Part shown: positions 16,243-25,900 of the stretch, piece by piece
Position numbering within the stretch: the stretch's first letter is position 1
Layout: every line of letters starts with the position of its first letter
Source: Gammaproteobacteria bacterium
GTDB taxonomy: Bacteria; Pseudomonadota; Gammaproteobacteria; Pseudomonadales; Azotimanducaceae
Assembly: GCA_009837725.1 (NCBI GenBank)
Contig: VXSY01000110.1
Location: forward strand, 38,376 to 84,168
Length of the DNA: 45,793 nucleotides
Reading direction: 5' to 3'
Position numbers and translations under genes: made by a program
Notes under the pieces: generated by a model
The model's database searches: none
What the model was told of the DNA's origin: nothing
What the model saw: the letters and a program-made list of their open reading frames with translations, nothing else

Positions 16243-17349
16243 ATGACCAAATTCGGCTTCCGGCATCCCTTCGCCCCCAACCTCACTGTCGCGGGCCTGC
16301 TCGTCTCGCTCGGCATCGCCCTGCCCACGCACGCCGAAGCCATCACCGTCGTCTCCTGGGGCGGCTCGTATGCCCGCGCCTGCCAGGAGGCGATCATCAA
16401 GCCGTTCATGGCCGAGACTGGCATCGAGGTGCGGCTTGAGGACTACAACGGCGGCCTCGCCCAGATCCGCGCCCAAGTCGAGACAGGGGCGGTGCGCTGG
16501 GACGTGGTGGACATGGAAGTTGCCGACGCCAGCCGAGGCTGCGACGAGGGTCTGTTGGAGGAGGTGGACACCGCCATCCTCGCCTCCTCCGCGGACGGCA
16601 CACCGGTCCAGGACGACTATCTCCCAGACACCATCGGCGACTGCGGTGCCAGCACCATCTTCTATTCCACGGTCTTTGCCTACAACGCCGATCGAATGGG
16701 CGACAGCGCCCCGCAAACCGTCGCTGACTTCTTCGACCTCGAACGCTTCCCCGGCCGCCGCGGGATGCGTCGCTCGCCGCTCGTCAACATGGAGTTCGCC
16801 CTCATGGCCGATGGCGTGCCGCCGGACCAGGTGTATGCCGTGATGGACACCGACGAGGGCATCGCCCGCGCCTTCCGCAAGCTGGACACGATCAAGGATC
16901 AGGTGGTGTGGTGGGAAGCCGGTGCCCAGCCGCCGCAGATGCTGGCGGACGGCGAAGTCGCCATGTCCACCGCCTACAACGGTCGCATCTTCAACGCCCA
17001 GGTTCTTGAGGGGCAACCGTTCGTGATCGTCTGGGACGGGCAGGTGCTGGACCACGGCCCACTCGGAATCGTCGCCGGCACGCCAAGGCTCGAGAACGCC
17101 CTCAAGTACGTCAGCTTCGCATCGCGGCCGGAAATCATGGCGGCGGTCGGCAAGTACATCGCCTACAGCCCCGCGCGACGCTCGGCCTTGCCGTTCGTTT
17201 CCACCCACCTCGCCACCGGCATCGACATGCGTCCGCACATGCCCACGAGCCCAGAGAACGCCGTCAACTCGCTGCGCAGCGACTGGCAATGGTGGAGCGA
17301 CAACGGCGACGAGATGAACGAGCGTTTCGCCACCTGGCTTGCACGCTGA
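16243..17349 (+). CDS. Periplasmic substrate-binding protein, polyamine (PotD) type
   Basis: Extracellular solute-binding protein of an ABC transporter, of the family that binds spermidine, putrescine or similar compounds. The 368-residue product begins with a Sec signal (NLTVAGLLVSLGIALPTHAEA, cleavage likely after the AEA region, about residue 29), followed by ITVVSWGGSYARACQEAIIKP, the PotD-like first strand and helix. Two lobes with the hinge motifs VRWDVVDMEVADASRGC and AMSTAYNGRIF are seen. The ATG at 16243 has GGAGA at good distance; earlier in-frame ATGs at 16198 and 16210 lack one. No permease or ATPase gene is adjacent, so this is an orphan binding protein; the true ligand is unknown. 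Confidence 0.9.
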   Translation: MTKFGFRHPFAPNLTVAGLLVSLGIALPTHAEAITVVSWGGSYARACQEAIIKPFMAETGIEVRLEDYNGGLAQIRAQVETGAVRWDVVDMEVADASRGCDEGLLEEVDTAILASSADGTPVQDDYLPDTIGDCGASTIFYSTVFAYNADRMGDSAPQTVADFFDLERFPGRRGMRRSPLVNMEFALMADGVPPDQVYAVMDTDEGIARAFRKLDTIKDQVVWWEAGAQPPQMLADGEVAMSTAYNGRIFNAQVLEGQPFVIVWDGQVLDHGPLGIVAGTPRLENALKYVSFASRPEIMAAVGKYIAYSPARRSALPFVSTHLATGIDMRPHMPTSPENAVNSLRSDWQWWSDNGDEMNERFATWLAR

Positions 17350-17555
17350 CGTGGGCTTTGGCCGGCAGGGGTTTCCTTCCTAGCAGCCAGCGCCGTTTCT
17401 ACGGCGCGGGCTGTTAGCTAAACACGGAAGTTTTTTCCTAGCCGGTCGCGGAATGATGTTCCTAGCAAACACGGAATTATCTTCCTAGAGGAATTCTTGC
17501 TTTCTCCAATTGACGGGCGTACATTCCCAAGCCCCGTCCTTGTTGGTGCGGCGAG
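17350..17555 (+). promoter_or_regulatory. Spaced GGAA-N5-TTCC motifs upstream of a small lipoprotein gene
   Basis: Three imperfect copies of a 23-24-nt unit follow each other: GGAA-N5-TTCC at 17426-17438, 17450-17462 and 17473-17485, each TTCC followed by TAG and two of them preceded by AAACAC. Spacings are 24 and 23 nt. A related TTCCTTCCTAG without the left half occurs near 17384. The patch is less GC-rich than its surroundings. It could be a multi-site operator or a short tandem array; no -10/-35 pair was confirmed. Confidence 0.5.
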
Positions 17556-17870
17556 ATGGCAGGTTTCCAGAACCTGGTGCCGATCGGAAAGATGGTCTGC
17601 GGCGGCCTTTTTTGGGCAGCGGCCGGCTGTGCCAGCATCGACTCGGGCAGCCAGATCGGCCAACCGACCCACCACTGGGTTCGCGCCGACGCGTCGGTTG
17701 CGAAGTACAACTTCCACAATTCCCGCTGCCTCGGCGACACCCAGATGAACGTGCACGGAGCGCGTGGCAACTCGGCGGAGTTCATTGCCTATCGTGCGTG
17801 CATGGAGGGTGAGGGCTACGAGCTGGTGGCGCGGTCGCCGCTCGCGTCCGACGATCGGCACCGCAACTGA
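17556..17870 (+). CDS. Small putative lipoprotein of unknown function
   Basis: The 104-residue product starts with a hydrophobic stretch ending in a lipobox-like WAAAGC (Cys near residue 25), so it is probably lipid-anchored in the envelope. The rest, from THHWVRADASVAKYNFHNSRCL to FIAYRACMEGEGYELV, resembles small proteobacterial proteins with a Tyr/Cys pattern ending in CMxxxGY; two further cysteines there could pair. The signal has only one basic residue before the core, and no strong ribosome-binding site precedes the ATG at 17556, so the exact start is uncertain. An array of GGAA-N5-TTCC motifs lies upstream. I do not recognise a specific function. Confidence 0.62.
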   Translation: MAGFQNLVPIGKMVCGGLFWAAAGCASIDSGSQIGQPTHHWVRADASVAKYNFHNSRCLGDTQMNVHGARGNSAEFIAYRACMEGEGYELVARSPLASDDRHRN

Positions 17871-18078
17871 CCCAACGAGGCGTGTCGCTGCATCGCCTAT
17901 AGCGATAGCGCCCTGACGAATCGAACCCCTCCTGCCCAGAGTCCTTGGGGCCTCCCAAGGAGGTTCCTGCTTTAAGTCTCGCCCTTCGGCGATCCATCTC
18001 GGAGGCGGGATGCCCTTGCCGAGAAGGGCGAATCCAATGCTGTACGAGGCGCGTCGGGCAGAGGCTACCCAAGCGAAA

Positions 18079-19437
18079 TCACGCGGCTTGCAAAGCCGCC
18101 ACCAGCGCGTCCACGAAGCCGTTGGCCCAGAAGATGCGGTTGGATCCCTTCACCAATACCGTGTCTCCGGGCCGCAACGTTCGGGCGCAAGTGGCGGCAA
18201 AGGCGCGGTCGGCCTTGGGCAGCCATTGTGTGTGCCCGGTTGATCCGAGTTCCTCGCAGAGGGGCATCATGCCCTCGCCAACGCAGAAAACCTGCTCCAA
18301 CCCCTCGCACATTCCTGCGAGTTCCCGGTGAAATCGCTCGCCTTCGTCGCCGAGCTCCAGCATCTCGCCGAGCACGGCGATGCGGCGCCCGCCGGGGGCA
18401 GGGGATTCAGCCGCGAGCGCCAGCAACGCCGCTTTCATGCTGGCGGGGTTAGCGTTGTAGCTGTCGTCGATCACCGTCACGCCACCGGCTTCGATGCGGT
18501 TGCCGCGCCCCTTCGGCAATGTGGCCGCACCGAGCCGTTCGAGTTGCGCCAGTGGCAATCCGAGTGCCAGCAGCGCCGTCGCGCAGGCAGCCACGGACAG
18601 GGCGCGGTGCTCGCCTCCCCCTGGCACCGGCGCAGTAACGATGCCTTTCGGCGTCGCCAGTCTCGCCCGGTCACCGTTGACGTCCATTAGCCGCACGTCC
18701 GACGACGCCTCTTTGCCGAATGTCAGGGTCCGGGGCGCGTCGGCCAGCGGCTGCACTTGCTCGTGCCGCACCAGCACCCCATCCGCGCCAAGACCCTCGG
18801 CGATGGAGAGCTTTTCCCGCCGGATGCCATCGAGCCCATCGAAGAACTCGATGTGTGCCGGATGGATGTTGAGGACGATGGCGACGTCGGGTGCAGCCAA
18901 CCGGCTGAGCGGGGCGATTTCACCGGGGTAGTTGGTGCCGATTTCATACACCGCTGCCGCGGCATCCACCGGCGTCGAGGCGAGTGACAGCGGCACGCCG
19001 ATGTGGTTGTTGAAGCTCCCACCGGTGGCAAACGCGCCAAGTGCGGCGGCAAGAAACTCCTTGCAGGTGGTCTTGCCGCTGCTCCCGGTGACGGCAGCCA
19101 CCGGGCAGGCAAGCCGGCCCCGCCGGTGACGACCGAGTGTCCAAATGCCGTCGAGCGTGTCCGGCACCCGGAGCGTGGGAGCGCCGTAGCGTTCGTCTCG
19201 ATGCACAAGCACCCCGGCGGCGCCCCGCCGGATCGCATCCGCAACGAAGTCATGGCCATCGCGCTCCGATGACGAACTCGCGTGGAAGCGCGGACCCGGA
19301 TCCCCGAGCAATGCCACGAACAGATCGCCAGTCGCGAGCAGACGCGAGTCGATGGCGATTCCGCTGATGTTGGGCCCTTCCTCGGCAGCCAGTCCCAAGG
19401 CCGAACGCAACTCTTGCCATCGCCACAGCGGCTTCAC
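18079..19437 (-). CDS. murF: UDP-N-acetylmuramoyl-tripeptide--D-alanyl-D-alanine ligase
   Basis: Cytosolic Mur ligase that adds D-Ala-D-Ala to the UDP-MurNAc-tripeptide in peptidoglycan synthesis. The 452-residue product has the Mur N-terminal domain (GIAIDSRLLATGDLFVAL), the ATP loop AVTGSSGKTTCKEFL, the central motif EIGTNYPGEIAPL, NIHPAHIEFF, and the C-terminal motif DDSYNANPASMKAAL. These are diagnostic. I favour the GTG at 19437, with GGGGAG 10 nt upstream; the frame opens at a TTG at 19455. It stands alone, outside the usual division and cell wall cluster, convergent with nothing and divergent from sppA. Confidence 0.96.
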   Translation of the reverse strand: MKPLWRWQELRSALGLAAEEGPNISGIAIDSRLLATGDLFVALLGDPGPRFHASSSSERDGHDFVADAIRRGAAGVLVHRDERYGAPTLRVPDTLDGIWTLGRHRRGRLACPVAAVTGSSGKTTCKEFLAAALGAFATGGSFNNHIGVPLSLASTPVDAAAAVYEIGTNYPGEIAPLSRLAAPDVAIVLNIHPAHIEFFDGLDGIRREKLSIAEGLGADGVLVRHEQVQPLADAPRTLTFGKEASSDVRLMDVNGDRARLATPKGIVTAPVPGGGEHRALSVAACATALLALGLPLAQLERLGAATLPKGRGNRIEAGGVTVIDDSYNANPASMKAALLALAAESPAPGGRRIAVLGEMLELGDEGERFHRELAGMCEGLEQVFCVGEGMMPLCEELGSTGHTQWLPKADRAFAATCARTLRPGDTVLVKGSNRIFWANGFVDALVAALQAA

Positions 19438-19624
19438 TTCAAGGTCGCTCCCCAATCATCCGACAAGATCAATAGCTTGCGGTTTGGGCCGATCCAAGGC
19501 TCGGCGCAAGCGCGCTCGGGGCCGGCGCGGTTTGTCGGCCGTGCCTTACCGGCGCGAACTCGACACTTCCAATTGTCGCCCGGAGTTCCCACAATGGCAC
19601 GCCTAGTCGCAATCGACCTCGTCC

Positions 19625-21424
19625 ATGTCCACGCAAAGTGCCATCAGGCGGTTCTTCTCCGGTGTGTCTCGAGCCTTCGCGTGGGGCCGCGCCGCACTCG
19701 GCAATGCACTGGTGCTCCTGGTCGCCATCGCCATTGTCGCCCTGCTGGTGTCGTCCGGACCTTCGTCCCAAACCATCGACCCCGGCAGCGCGCTGGTGCT
19801 TGACCCCGCCGGCAGCATCGTCGAGGTGCGCACGCCGCCTTCTGCCACCGACGTGCTCGCGGGGGTACCGCCGACAGGCCCGCGGCTGCGGGACATCACC
19901 AGGGCGTTGGCGAAGGCTGCCGAAGACGACCGCATCGGTGCCTTGTTTCTTGATGTTGAAGACCTCGCGTTCGTACAGCCCGCGCACCTGCACACTATTG
20001 GCCAATCCTTGACGGCATTCAAGGCGAGCGGCAAGCAAATCGTCGCCTTCGGCGATCATTTCAGCCAAGGGCAGTATTACCTAGCGAGCTTCGCCGACCA
20101 GGTCTTCCTTGCCCCGATGGGTGAGGTGAGCTTCCTCGGCTATGGCCTGTTCGGCTTCTACACCAAGGACTTGCTCGACAAGCTCAAGGTGAATGTCCAC
20201 GTCTTCCGCGCCGGCGACTTCAAGGACGCCGTCGAGCCCTACACCCGCAACGACATGTCCGAGGAATCCCGGCGCAGCTATCAGGCACTGGTGGACCAGA
20301 CTTGGACGCTGTTTCTGAACCAGGTTGCCAGCAACCGCGGCATCGCCACAGATGCGCTGGCGGACTTCGCGGCCCGCTACGACGAGCATCTGGCAGCAGC
20401 CGACGGGGACGCGGCACGGGCGGCGCTCGAGGCTGGTCTGGTGGACGAGCTGGTCGATGCGGACGAGGTGCGCGTGCGCCTTGCCGACATGGTAGGCAGG
20501 GATGGCGACGGCTATCGCGGCACCTCCTTCGCCGATTACCTGCGCCCTACCCTGGCATCGACCGACGCCCCCATCGCCGTCATCACCGCATCCGGCCTCA
20601 TCCTCTCCGGTTCCGGCGACGCCGGCATACGCGCCGGCGACATGACCCGACGCATCCGCAACGTCCGCAAGGACGACAGCGTGAAGGCACTGGTGGTGCG
20701 CCTCGACACCGGCGGCGGCAGCGCCTTCGCCTCCGAAGCCATCCGCCGAGAACTCGAACTCTTGCGCACCAAGGGCAAGCCCGTGGTGGTGTCGATGGGC
20801 TCGGCCGCCGCCTCCGGGGGGTATTGGATTGCCGCGGCCGCAGACCGCATCGTTGCCTCGCCATTCAGCATCACCGGTTCCATCGGCGTCTTCGCGATGG
20901 TGCAGACGCTCGAAGAGAGCCTCGCCGGCGTCGGCGTCAACTTCGACGGCGTGGCCACGGGCCCCTTGGTAGGCGGCATGAGCGTCTTCGACGGCGTCGG
21001 CGAGCAGATGCAGCGCGTGCTGCAATCGAGCGTTGACTACACCTACCGCCAGTTCATCAATGTGGTCGCCCGAGGCCGCGGAATGACTCCCGACGAGGTG
21101 CGCGCCGTGGCCGACGGCCGCGTGTACAGCGGCCAGCAGGCCCTGGAAGTGGGCCTCGTCGACGAAGTGGGCACTCTGGACGACGCCATCCGCATCGCCG
21201 CCGAACTCGCCGAAATCGACGATCCCGAAGTGCGCTACCTGCAAAGGCAGCTATCCCCCCAAGAGGAACTTCTAAACCGCATGGTGGAGCAACTCGCGAC
21301 CAGCACGCCAAGGCTGCCAGCCGCCGCTGCCCGCCAAATCGCCGAAGAGATGGACCGCCTTTTCCTCCTAAACGACCCCCGCCACATCTACGCCCTCTGC
21401 CGCACCTGCTCGCCGGTGCTCTAG
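19625..21424 (+). CDS. sppA: Signal peptide peptidase SppA, 67K type
   Basis: Membrane-anchored serine protease that degrades cleaved signal peptides. The 599-residue product has an N-terminal membrane anchor (LGNALVLLVAIAIVALLV, about 25-42) and the duplicated S49 peptidase fold. The catalytic Lys is in FKDAVEPYTRND (K200) and the nucleophile is in SAAASGGYW (S397), matching the Lys/Ser dyad of the E. coli enzyme. The segment LDTGGGSAFASE replaces the more common NSPGGS pattern. Residue number and domain order match the long gammaproteobacterial form rather than the short SppA. Divergent from murF with a 187-nt gap. Confidence 0.95.
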   Translation: MSTQSAIRRFFSGVSRAFAWGRAALGNALVLLVAIAIVALLVSSGPSSQTIDPGSALVLDPAGSIVEVRTPPSATDVLAGVPPTGPRLRDITRALAKAAEDDRIGALFLDVEDLAFVQPAHLHTIGQSLTAFKASGKQIVAFGDHFSQGQYYLASFADQVFLAPMGEVSFLGYGLFGFYTKDLLDKLKVNVHVFRAGDFKDAVEPYTRNDMSEESRRSYQALVDQTWTLFLNQVASNRGIATDALADFAARYDEHLAAADGDAARAALEAGLVDELVDADEVRVRLADMVGRDGDGYRGTSFADYLRPTLASTDAPIAVITASGLILSGSGDAGIRAGDMTRRIRNVRKDDSVKALVVRLDTGGGSAFASEAIRRELELLRTKGKPVVVSMGSAAASGGYWIAAAADRIVASPFSITGSIGVFAMVQTLEESLAGVGVNFDGVATGPLVGGMSVFDGVGEQMQRVLQSSVDYTYRQFINVVARGRGMTPDEVRAVADGRVYSGQQALEVGLVDEVGTLDDAIRIAAELAEIDDPEVRYLQRQLSPQEELLNRMVEQLATSTPRLPAAAARQIAEEMDRLFLLNDPRHIYALCRTCSPVL

Positions 21425-21428
21425 CAAC

Positions 21429-21475
21429 CTAGCCCGCATTTGTCACCAGCCCTCTACTGCGGACGACGATGCACT
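21429..21475 (+). repeat. Partial copy of the MITE-like element
   Basis: Starting at AGCCCGCATTTGTCACCAGC, this stretch matches the reverse complement of 16160-16206 through the block CTACTGCGGACGACGATG, then diverges. Only one terminal arm is present, so it is a truncated copy. It lies between sppA and the HEPN gene, which converge here. Confidence 0.75.
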
Positions 21476-21534
21476 CGCTGTGGCTGAGCGTGCCCATTGC
21501 TGTGTGGCGGGCATGACAGGGAACGGAGACATCC

Positions 21535-21909
21535 CTATTGGGTGAGACGTACCAGACCTGCTGACCTATCGAAAATGCGCCTGCTGTCTGCGAGGACCGT
21601 ATGCGCAACGTCGCGATCGAAGCCCGCTCCGATCTCGTAATCCGCCACCACACGCTTGGTGCGGCACTGTTTCAGCATGAAGCCGAGGCCCCTCAGGGTG
21701 GGCGGATTGCGGTGGTACGTCAGACCATCGATGAGACTAGCGTGGGCGCTTTGCGTCCCCGCTTCCGGTATCCCCTCGGCAGCCGCAACGAGTCGGCAGC
21801 GGTGGAACGCCGCATAGTAGGCACGGCTTGTCGCATTGCGCCAGTCCACCTCGCGGTCACCAGCGGCGAGAGCGGCAGCCGCGTCGAGCAGTTCATCAGG
21901 CGTAACCAT
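21535..21909 (-). CDS. HEPN domain protein, putative toxin
   Basis: The 124-residue product is a small helical protein with the HEPN signature WRNATSRAYYAAFHRCR (about residues 23-39) and a later KRVVADYEI segment, as in the UPF0332-like branch of HEPN proteins. HEPN proteins are often RNases in toxin-antitoxin or defence systems; the canonical R-x4-6-H motif is not obvious here, so activity cannot be claimed. The ATG at 21909 overlaps the end of the upstream TPR-like gene by 14 nt, an arrangement common in toxin-antitoxin pairs. No membrane segment or signal is seen. Confidence 0.8.
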   Translation of the reverse strand: MVTPDELLDAAAALAAGDREVDWRNATSRAYYAAFHRCRLVAAAEGIPEAGTQSAHASLIDGLTYHRNPPTLRGLGFMLKQCRTKRVVADYEIGAGFDRDVAHTVLADSRRIFDRSAGLVRLTQ

Positions 21910-22663
21910 CGGCGATCATCCCCGTGAACGCAGGCACGAACTTGAGGCCGGGATCGGCCATGAGTGTGCGAGATTCCGTGATTCGATCGGCAATGCGTTC
22001 GTTCAACATCGCAGCAACTGACGGCGGAGCGTGAACCCTACGGTCGTAGAGAAAAGAACCATCGAGTTCGACTGAGCGAATCGTGGTCTCGAACGTGCGC
22101 ACACGCTCTTCGCGCTGCACCTCAGCAACGATCCGCAGGACCGCCTGGACACCGTCCTCGCTGAAGGCACCGGCATCTACAGCCGCGACAAGCTGCCGGA
22201 CGACCAAGGCGAACGGATGCGGACGGTCCGGCACCAAAGCATTCCAGCGTTCTACGAGTTCTTGTGCAACCGCGAAACGCCCAGACCCCGTTGCCGAGTT
22301 GATCGCACTGCCGAGCAGGTCAAGGTCACCAGGGTATCGGTCAAGAGCCTCTGTCGCGACTTCGAGTGCCTCGTCCCGGAGCTCAAGCACTGAGAGCGCC
22401 ACGCAATAGTTGAGGCGCACCGTAACCGCCCGGTCATTCTGAAACGCGATGCGGTAATGGCGATGCACTGCGTCGGCATCGCCCCGCAAGGCAGCAACAC
22501 CACCCAACAGGCTGTGCGCTCCCGCCGCGTCGGTGTCCATCAGCGTGTCCGCGGCCCTCGCAATCCGCCGTAGCTCGACCTCGTTCAACACCGGTGCGTG
22601 CGCAACGGTCTCAAGTTGGGTCAAGAACTCGTCGGCCTTGGTGGCAGGCTGCGCGGAGGGCAC
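21896..22663 (-). CDS. TPR-like helical protein paired with the HEPN gene
   Basis: The product is made of helical hairpins resembling degenerate tetratricopeptide repeats (GAHSLLGGVAALRGDADAVH, LNYCVALSVLELRDEALEVA, TGSGRFAVAQELVERWNALV), followed by a C-terminal part ending PAFTGMIADGYA. It overlaps the HEPN gene by 14 nt and is transcribed first, the usual place of an antitoxin; that role is inferred. The start is uncertain: I use a GTG at 22663, but the frame is open to 22837. The added residues would be low-complexity and would run across direct repeats at 22810-22849. I do not know a described function for this pair. Confidence 0.65.
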   Translation of the reverse strand: MPSAQPATKADEFLTQLETVAHAPVLNEVELRRIARAADTLMDTDAAGAHSLLGGVAALRGDADAVHRHYRIAFQNDRAVTVRLNYCVALSVLELRDEALEVATEALDRYPGDLDLLGSAINSATGSGRFAVAQELVERWNALVPDRPHPFALVVRQLVAAVDAGAFSEDGVQAVLRIVAEVQREERVRTFETTIRSVELDGSFLYDRRVHAPPSVAAMLNERIADRITESRTLMADPGLKFVPAFTGMIADGYA

Positions 22664-22953
22664 GGTTGGTCTCGCAAGGTTCGACGCGAGAAGCCTAGCA
22701 CGACGAGGCGGACGCGCCACGCCCCCGCCGTCTCCGACACAGGGACATGCGACCACATTTGTACCTGTCCATGTGAGGTGTGCTCCTCTTGCTGAAGTTG
22801 GAGTGGACAACTCAATTTCAGCAGAGACGCACCGCACGACTCAATTTCACCCGGACACCACTGTCGACCATAGCTTGCACACGCGGAGACAGACCTGTTC
22901 GCGTGCAGGCAAGCGCCGTCGCGTGCTGGTTTTCCCGCGCCTCCGGAGTTTGT
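22664..22953. other. Non-coding region with direct and inverted repeats upstream of the HEPN pair
   Basis: No gene assigned (290 nt). ACTCAATTTCA occurs twice in direct orientation (22810-22820 and 22839-22849), and TGCTGAAGTTG (about 22790) forms an inverted repeat with CAATTTCAGCA (about 22813) with one mismatch. The mix of direct and inverted short repeats could be an operator of the TPR-HEPN operon or the remains of an insertion-sequence end. Confidence 0.45.
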
Positions 22954-25900
22954 TCACCGGAGCCCCGCTGCGCGTTCGGCTGGTTGGAAGAGTCGTTCGA
23001 GGCGGACTTCCGAGACTTTTTCGCGGGTGCCGGTTCTTTGGCTGAAGAGCGTGATGCGCAGTTCCTGCAGCAGGAACCTGAGGTCGGTGGTGGTTTCGGT
23101 TTCGCCGGTGGCTTCGCGCAGGGTTGCGAGGCGGGATTGCCAGCGGGCCAGGGTCTCGATGCCTTGTTGGTCTCGCTGGATTCGACCTTGGAGGTTGTGG
23201 CCGCGCCATTCCATGCCGTCTAGGTAGCGGGGGATGTCGGCCAAGCGCGTGCCGGGGGTCGCCGAGAGAAAATCCTTGCCGGCGATTTCGGTGAGTTGGG
23301 ATTCCATGTCGGCACGGGCGGCGCGGTAGGCCGGCGAGTCCAGGCGTTCCAAGACGCCAGCGACGGCGAAGCGTCTGGCGAGGATCGAACGTGCGAGTTC
23401 CAGGATTCGCTGGAATGTGCCTGGGAGCTCTTTGCTTGCCGCCGCGAGGCGCTCGTCGAAGTCTTGGCGGGTTTCCGGTTGCGGGCGATCCTCGAAGAAC
23501 GTCTGCCAGGCCGTCGCCCGCAACACTTCGTCCACGAGTTCAGCCATCGTGCCGAGCGGCGCGAAGTGGAGCGGCATCAGGGTGTCCGACTCCACCTCGC
23601 GCCGCATCTTGCGGCTTGCGCGTCCTTCTGCGAGCAGCGCGAGGCGCGCGAGGCCGCGTCGATTGGTCGCGCCCTGCCCTTTGGAGGAAGATTGGATGAG
23701 GAGGTCCACGGTGGCGCCTCGGTCCACGAGCACCGGATACACGACCGACTGGCCGTCTTCGGTGCGGGCAATGCGCTGGCGCGGAACGCCCTCGGCGGGA
23801 AACTCCGTCAGTGCCTCTCGTTCGTGGGTTTCGCGCAGCCCATCGGCCATGTGCTGCTCCACTCGGGCGAGCAGGCGCTGCTTGAGCGCGGCCAAGTCGC
23901 GATCTTCGTCGAGGACGCGGTGCTTACCCCGCCGACCGCGACCGCGACTCGGCCCCAGCACGCGCACATTGACGGCAAGATGCGGGGGCAACCGTTCGGG
24001 ATGCCAGTCGCCAGGGGACACGGTCACGTTGAATACGCTGCCGAGAACCTGCGCAAGGGCTTGCGTGAGCCGTTCTTGGCGATACAGGCTCTTGCTCAGC
24101 AGCACGGGCATGAGCTGCTGCACGCAGTCGGGAATGGGGCCGAGCCGGCGGCGAGCAGACTTCGGCAAGCTGCGCAGGAGCAACGTGCATTTCTCCTCCA
24201 GGAACCCTGGCACAAGCCACTCGAAGTCCTCGGGATGCGCATTGGCGAGGAGGCCCGAGTCGAGTTCGGCGGTAATGCCGTCGTCGGGCGTTCCGGGGGC
24301 GAAGCGGTAGCGGAGTTTCGCCTCGCCGCCGGCGGCGAGTTGCAGACGGCCGGGGAAGGCGTCCTCGGCTAGGTGTACCTGGACGCTGGTTACAAGGTCT
24401 GCCTCGGTCATCTCCAGGGCGGCGACGCTGGTGGGGGAGGCGCGACGCAGCCATGCCTCGAAGGACTTGACGCCGACGATGTCGTCGGGCAGGCGTTCGA
24501 GATAGAAGGCGGTGCGTATTGGTTCGGGCGCCAGCAGGTCCGTTCGCCTCGCCTTGTCTTGGCGTGCGAGCACCTGGCGGATGAGGCGCTGATTGTGGGT
24601 GAGGAAGGGAGCCTTGAGGCTTGCATCGCCGCGCACGAGCGCTTCGCGGACGAAGATGTCGCGGGCTTGCGCAGCGTTGATTTCCGCCAGGCGTCTCGCG
24701 CGGTTGTTGACCACCGGCAGGCCGTAGAGGGTGGCGCGTTCGCGGACGATGGCTTCGCCACGGGCGGCGTCCCATTCGGGGTCTGAGAAGGATCGCCTGA
24801 GCAGATGGCCAGCGGCTTCCTCGAGCCAGCGCGGCTCCACGGCGGCAACGCAGCGGGCGTAGGTGCGGCCGGTGTCGCTGATCTCGGCGGCGACGATCCA
24901 CTTGGGGCGACGGTTGCTCAAGGCCGAGCCCGGGAAGATGCGGAAGCTGAGGTCGCGAGCGCCGGCGTAGGAGAAGCGCTCCTTGGCGGTGTCGTCCTTC
25001 ATGCCAGCGAATGAGAGGGAACCCGCAATGAGGGCACGATGCACGCCTTGGTAGTCGGCATCGGCGGTGTTGAAGCGCATTCCGAGACGCTTGCAGGAGA
25101 GCAGAAGCTGGCGGTGCAGGGCTCGCCACTCGCCGACCCGGACGGGGCTCAGGAAGCGGCGCTCCAGTTCGCGTCGGAAGCCGCTGCGCGTGGTCGCATC
25201 GCGGGTGGTTTCAAGCCAGCGCCAGAGGTTGACGTAGGCGAGGAAATCGGAGGAGTCGTCGGCGAAGGCGCGGTGGGCTTCGTCGGCGGCGTCGCGACGG
25301 TCCAGCGGGCGCAGGCGGGGGTCTTGCACCGCGAGGCCGGCGACGACGATGGACACTTCGGTCAGGCAGCCGCGCCGGGAAGCTTCGATGAGCATTCGGG
25401 CGAGGCGAGGGTCCACCGGAATGCGGGCCATGGTGCGGCCGATGTCGGTAAGTTCGTCGTCCACGTCGTCGTGTTTGCGCGCCCTCCGGGTGCCAGCGAG
25501 CGCGGGACGCCCTGCCCCCGAAGGAAGGGCATTCGACGCCGGGCGGAGGGCGCCTAGTTCGTGCAGCAGGCGGACGGCATCCCGGACGGCGCGGGGGTCC
25601 GGAGGGTCGAGGAACGGGAATGTGGAGATGTCGCCGAGGCGAAAGGCGCGCATCGTCAGCACCACGGAGGCGAGGTTGGTGCGCTTGAGTTCTGGGTCGG
25701 TGTAGGCGGGACGCGCCTCGAAGTCGGTTTCGTCGTAGAGGCGAAAGCACACGCCTGGTGCCACCCGACCACAGCGGCCGGCGCGTTGTGCGGCGCTGGC
25801 TTGGGAGATCGCTTCGATGGGCAGGCGTTGCAGCTTCGAGCGATAGCTGTAGCGGCTGATGCGGGCGAGGCCCGGGTCCACCACGAAGCCGATGTTGGGC

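Noticed and set aside
17421-17490. CRISPR-like array of short repeats
   Set aside because: Only three degenerate units with 23-24-nt total period, no constant-length repeat with unique spacers and no cas genes.
20081-21244. Minus-strand open frame of 387 codons opposite sppA
   Set aside because: Shadow of sppA; the product is Gly/His/Asp-rich with no recognisable fold.
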